From: Cytophagales bacterium
GTDB lineage: Bacteria > Bacteroidota > Bacteroidia > Cytophagales > Cyclobacteriaceae
Direction: 5' to 3'
DNA length: 8,300 nucleotides
NCBI GenBank assembly: GCA_003504855.1
Contig: DNZD01000009.1
Location: 1-8,300, forward strand
Numbering within the stretch: the stretch's first letter is position 1; every line of letters begins with the position of its first letter. This document shows positions 7,095 through 8,300 of this stretch, one piece after another. A model generated the notes under the pieces. It did no database searches and was not told the origin of the DNA. It saw nothing but the letters and a program-made list of their open reading frames with translations. Both the position numbers and the translations under genes were made by a program.

Positions 7095-8300
7095 ATGAAA
7101 CAGAAATTACTGATCACCACCCTGCTGGTCATCGGCATTGTTCTGGTGATCAACTTCTTGTCCAATGAAGTTCATCTGCGGCTTGACTTTACAGATGACC
7201 AGCAATACACCCTGAGCCAGGCTACGCTGGATATCCTCGATGAATTGAATGAACCCGTTACCGTGAAAGCCTATTTTTCACAGGACTTGCCAGCCAACAT
7301 CGGCAAATCGCGGCAGGACTTTCAGGACATGTTGATGGAGTACAGCAACCGTTCCAATGGAATGCTGGTGTATGAATTTGTGAACCCCAATGAAAGTGAG
7401 GAGAAAGAGCAAGAGGCGTTGCAGCAGGGTATTCAACAGGTGATGATTAATGTGCGTGAAAAAGATCAGGTAAAACAGCAGAAGGCCTTTTTGGGTGCCA
7501 CTGTTAATCTCGCCGAGCGAAAGGATGTTATCCCGTTGATTCAACCCGGAATGTCCATGGAGTATGCGCTGTCTACGGCCATTAAGAAGATTTCCATCGC
7601 TGAAAAACCGGTGATTGGATTTATCCAGGGACACGGTGAACCTGGCCTGAGTGAGATGGGGCAGATGCGCGAGCAGCTGGATGTGCTTTACAGCAGCCGG
7701 GAAATCCGGATTGACTCAACCGAAATCCCGAATGACATTAAGACGGTTGCCCTCATACGGCCAACAGACACCGTTCCGGGTACCCACCTGCAGCGATTGG
7801 ATAATTTTCTTTCGCGCGGTGGCAGGCTGTTGGTTGCCATCAACCGGGTACAAGGCAATTTGCAGCAGGCCTACGGTGCCGTCGTCACTACCGGTGTGGA
7901 GAACTGGCTTGCGCAAAAAGGGGTGCAAGTGGCCGATGCGTTTATTGTTGATGCCAAGTGTGGTGCCATCACGGTGTCGCAGCAGCAGGGATTCTTCACC
8001 ATGCAATCACAACTTTCATTTCCCTTTCTTCCGGCCATCGCCCGATTTGCCAATCATCCGGCGAGTAAGGGATTGGAAACCATCTTCCTGGAGTTTGCAA
8101 GTCCGGTAACCTACGCCGGTGACACCAGCAAACGATTTACCGGCCTCGCGTTTGCCTCCGAGCAATCGGGCTCCATGGCGGCACCGTTACAGTTTGATAT
8201 CAATAAGAAGTGGACGCCCAATGATTTCGTGCAACCTGGCTTGCCCGTGGCTGGTGCGTTGGAAGGCAGACTGGCGGGTAATACATCAGGCAAAATGGTA
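7095..8300 (+). CDS. gldG: Gliding-motility-type ABC transporter auxiliary protein GldG, C-terminus cut by window edge
   Basis: The frame from the ATG at 7095 stays open for 402 codons to the right edge; family members are about 560 aa, so roughly 150 residues including the C-terminus are outside. One N-terminal helix (about 4-22) anchors it, followed by RLDFTDDQQYTLS (29-41), the hallmark start of the extracytoplasmic domain. GFIQGHGEP (175-183) is the conserved motif of the GldG-like ABC-type uncharacterised transport domain (PF09822 type). A Gln/Glu/Lys-rich stretch lies at 99-132. The role is inferred to be an extracytoplasmic partner of GldF; ligand binding is not shown. The protein is transcribed with gldA and gldF. 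No frameshift or internal stop was found when I translated the whole stretch by hand. Confidence 0.9.
   Translation, partial: MKQKLLITTLLVIGIVLVINFLSNEVHLRLDFTDDQQYTLSQATLDILDELNEPVTVKAYFSQDLPANIGKSRQDFQDMLMEYSNRSNGMLVYEFVNPNESEEKEQEALQQGIQQVMINVREKDQVKQQKAFLGATVNLAERKDVIPLIQPGMSMEYALSTAIKKISIAEKPVIGFIQGHGEPGLSEMGQMREQLDVLYSSREIRIDSTEIPNDIKTVALIRPTDTVPGTHLQRLDNFLSRGGRLLVAINRVQGNLQQAYGAVVTTGVENWLAQKGVQVADAFIVDAKCGAITVSQQQGFFTMQSQLSFPFLPAIARFANHPASKGLETIFLEFASPVTYAGDTSKRFTGLAFASEQSGSMAAPLQFDINKKWTPNDFVQPGLPVAGALEGRLAGNTSGKMV

Overview
The window looks like chromosomal DNA from a member of the Bacteroidota, probably a Cytophagales-like lineage of roughly 50% GC. Three things point there. The gldA-gldF-gldG block is characteristic of the phylum. 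Several starts are preceded by the Bacteroidota -7 promoter element TAnnTTTG (2209-2216, 4499-4506, 5405-5412) and lack a Shine-Dalgarno sequence. The small hypothetical membrane proteins and lipoproteins are of types familiar from this phylum. The order-level placement is inference. There are no tRNA or rRNA genes, insertion sequences, CRISPR arrays or phage genes.

Layout. On the minus strand, positions 1-210 hold the first 70 codons of dnaK, which runs off the left edge. Its upstream region (211-341) has no TAnnTTTG box but carries a tandem 12-bp repeat that resembles a sigma-54 -24/-12 promoter, plus an 8-bp inverted repeat. A minus-strand terminator (342-369) separates dnaK from an exported protein of 339 aa (390-1409) with CotH-kinase-like motifs. 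That gene diverges across only 39 bp from a plus-strand membrane protein (1449-2186) with bestrophin-like topology and C-terminus. Next come prfC (release factor 3, 2224-3807) and, 10 bp later, an RluA-family pseudouridine synthase (3818-4501). These two form a translation and RNA-modification pair with a near-leaderless promoter. A two-gene unit follows: a 101-aa DUF6787-like membrane protein with a GTG start (4536-4841) and a 163-aa lipoprotein with a C-terminal transmembrane hairpin (4847-5338). A strong intrinsic terminator (5361-5393) closes it.

The right third is the gliding-motility-associated ABC transporter operon: gldA (ATPase, 5431-6360), gldF (permease, 6362-7084, 1 bp after gldA) and gldG (7095 to beyond the right edge, partial). 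GldA would power the GldF membrane domain. GldG is an extracytoplasmic auxiliary subunit anchored by one N-terminal helix. In flavobacteria these genes are linked to gliding, but homologues also occur in non-gliding Bacteroidota, so motility cannot be concluded from this locus alone.

No clearly new multi-gene system is visible. The points most worth following are the repeat architecture upstream of dnaK, the CotH-kinase-like exported protein, the short bestrophin-like protein and the lipoprotein with its own transmembrane hairpin.
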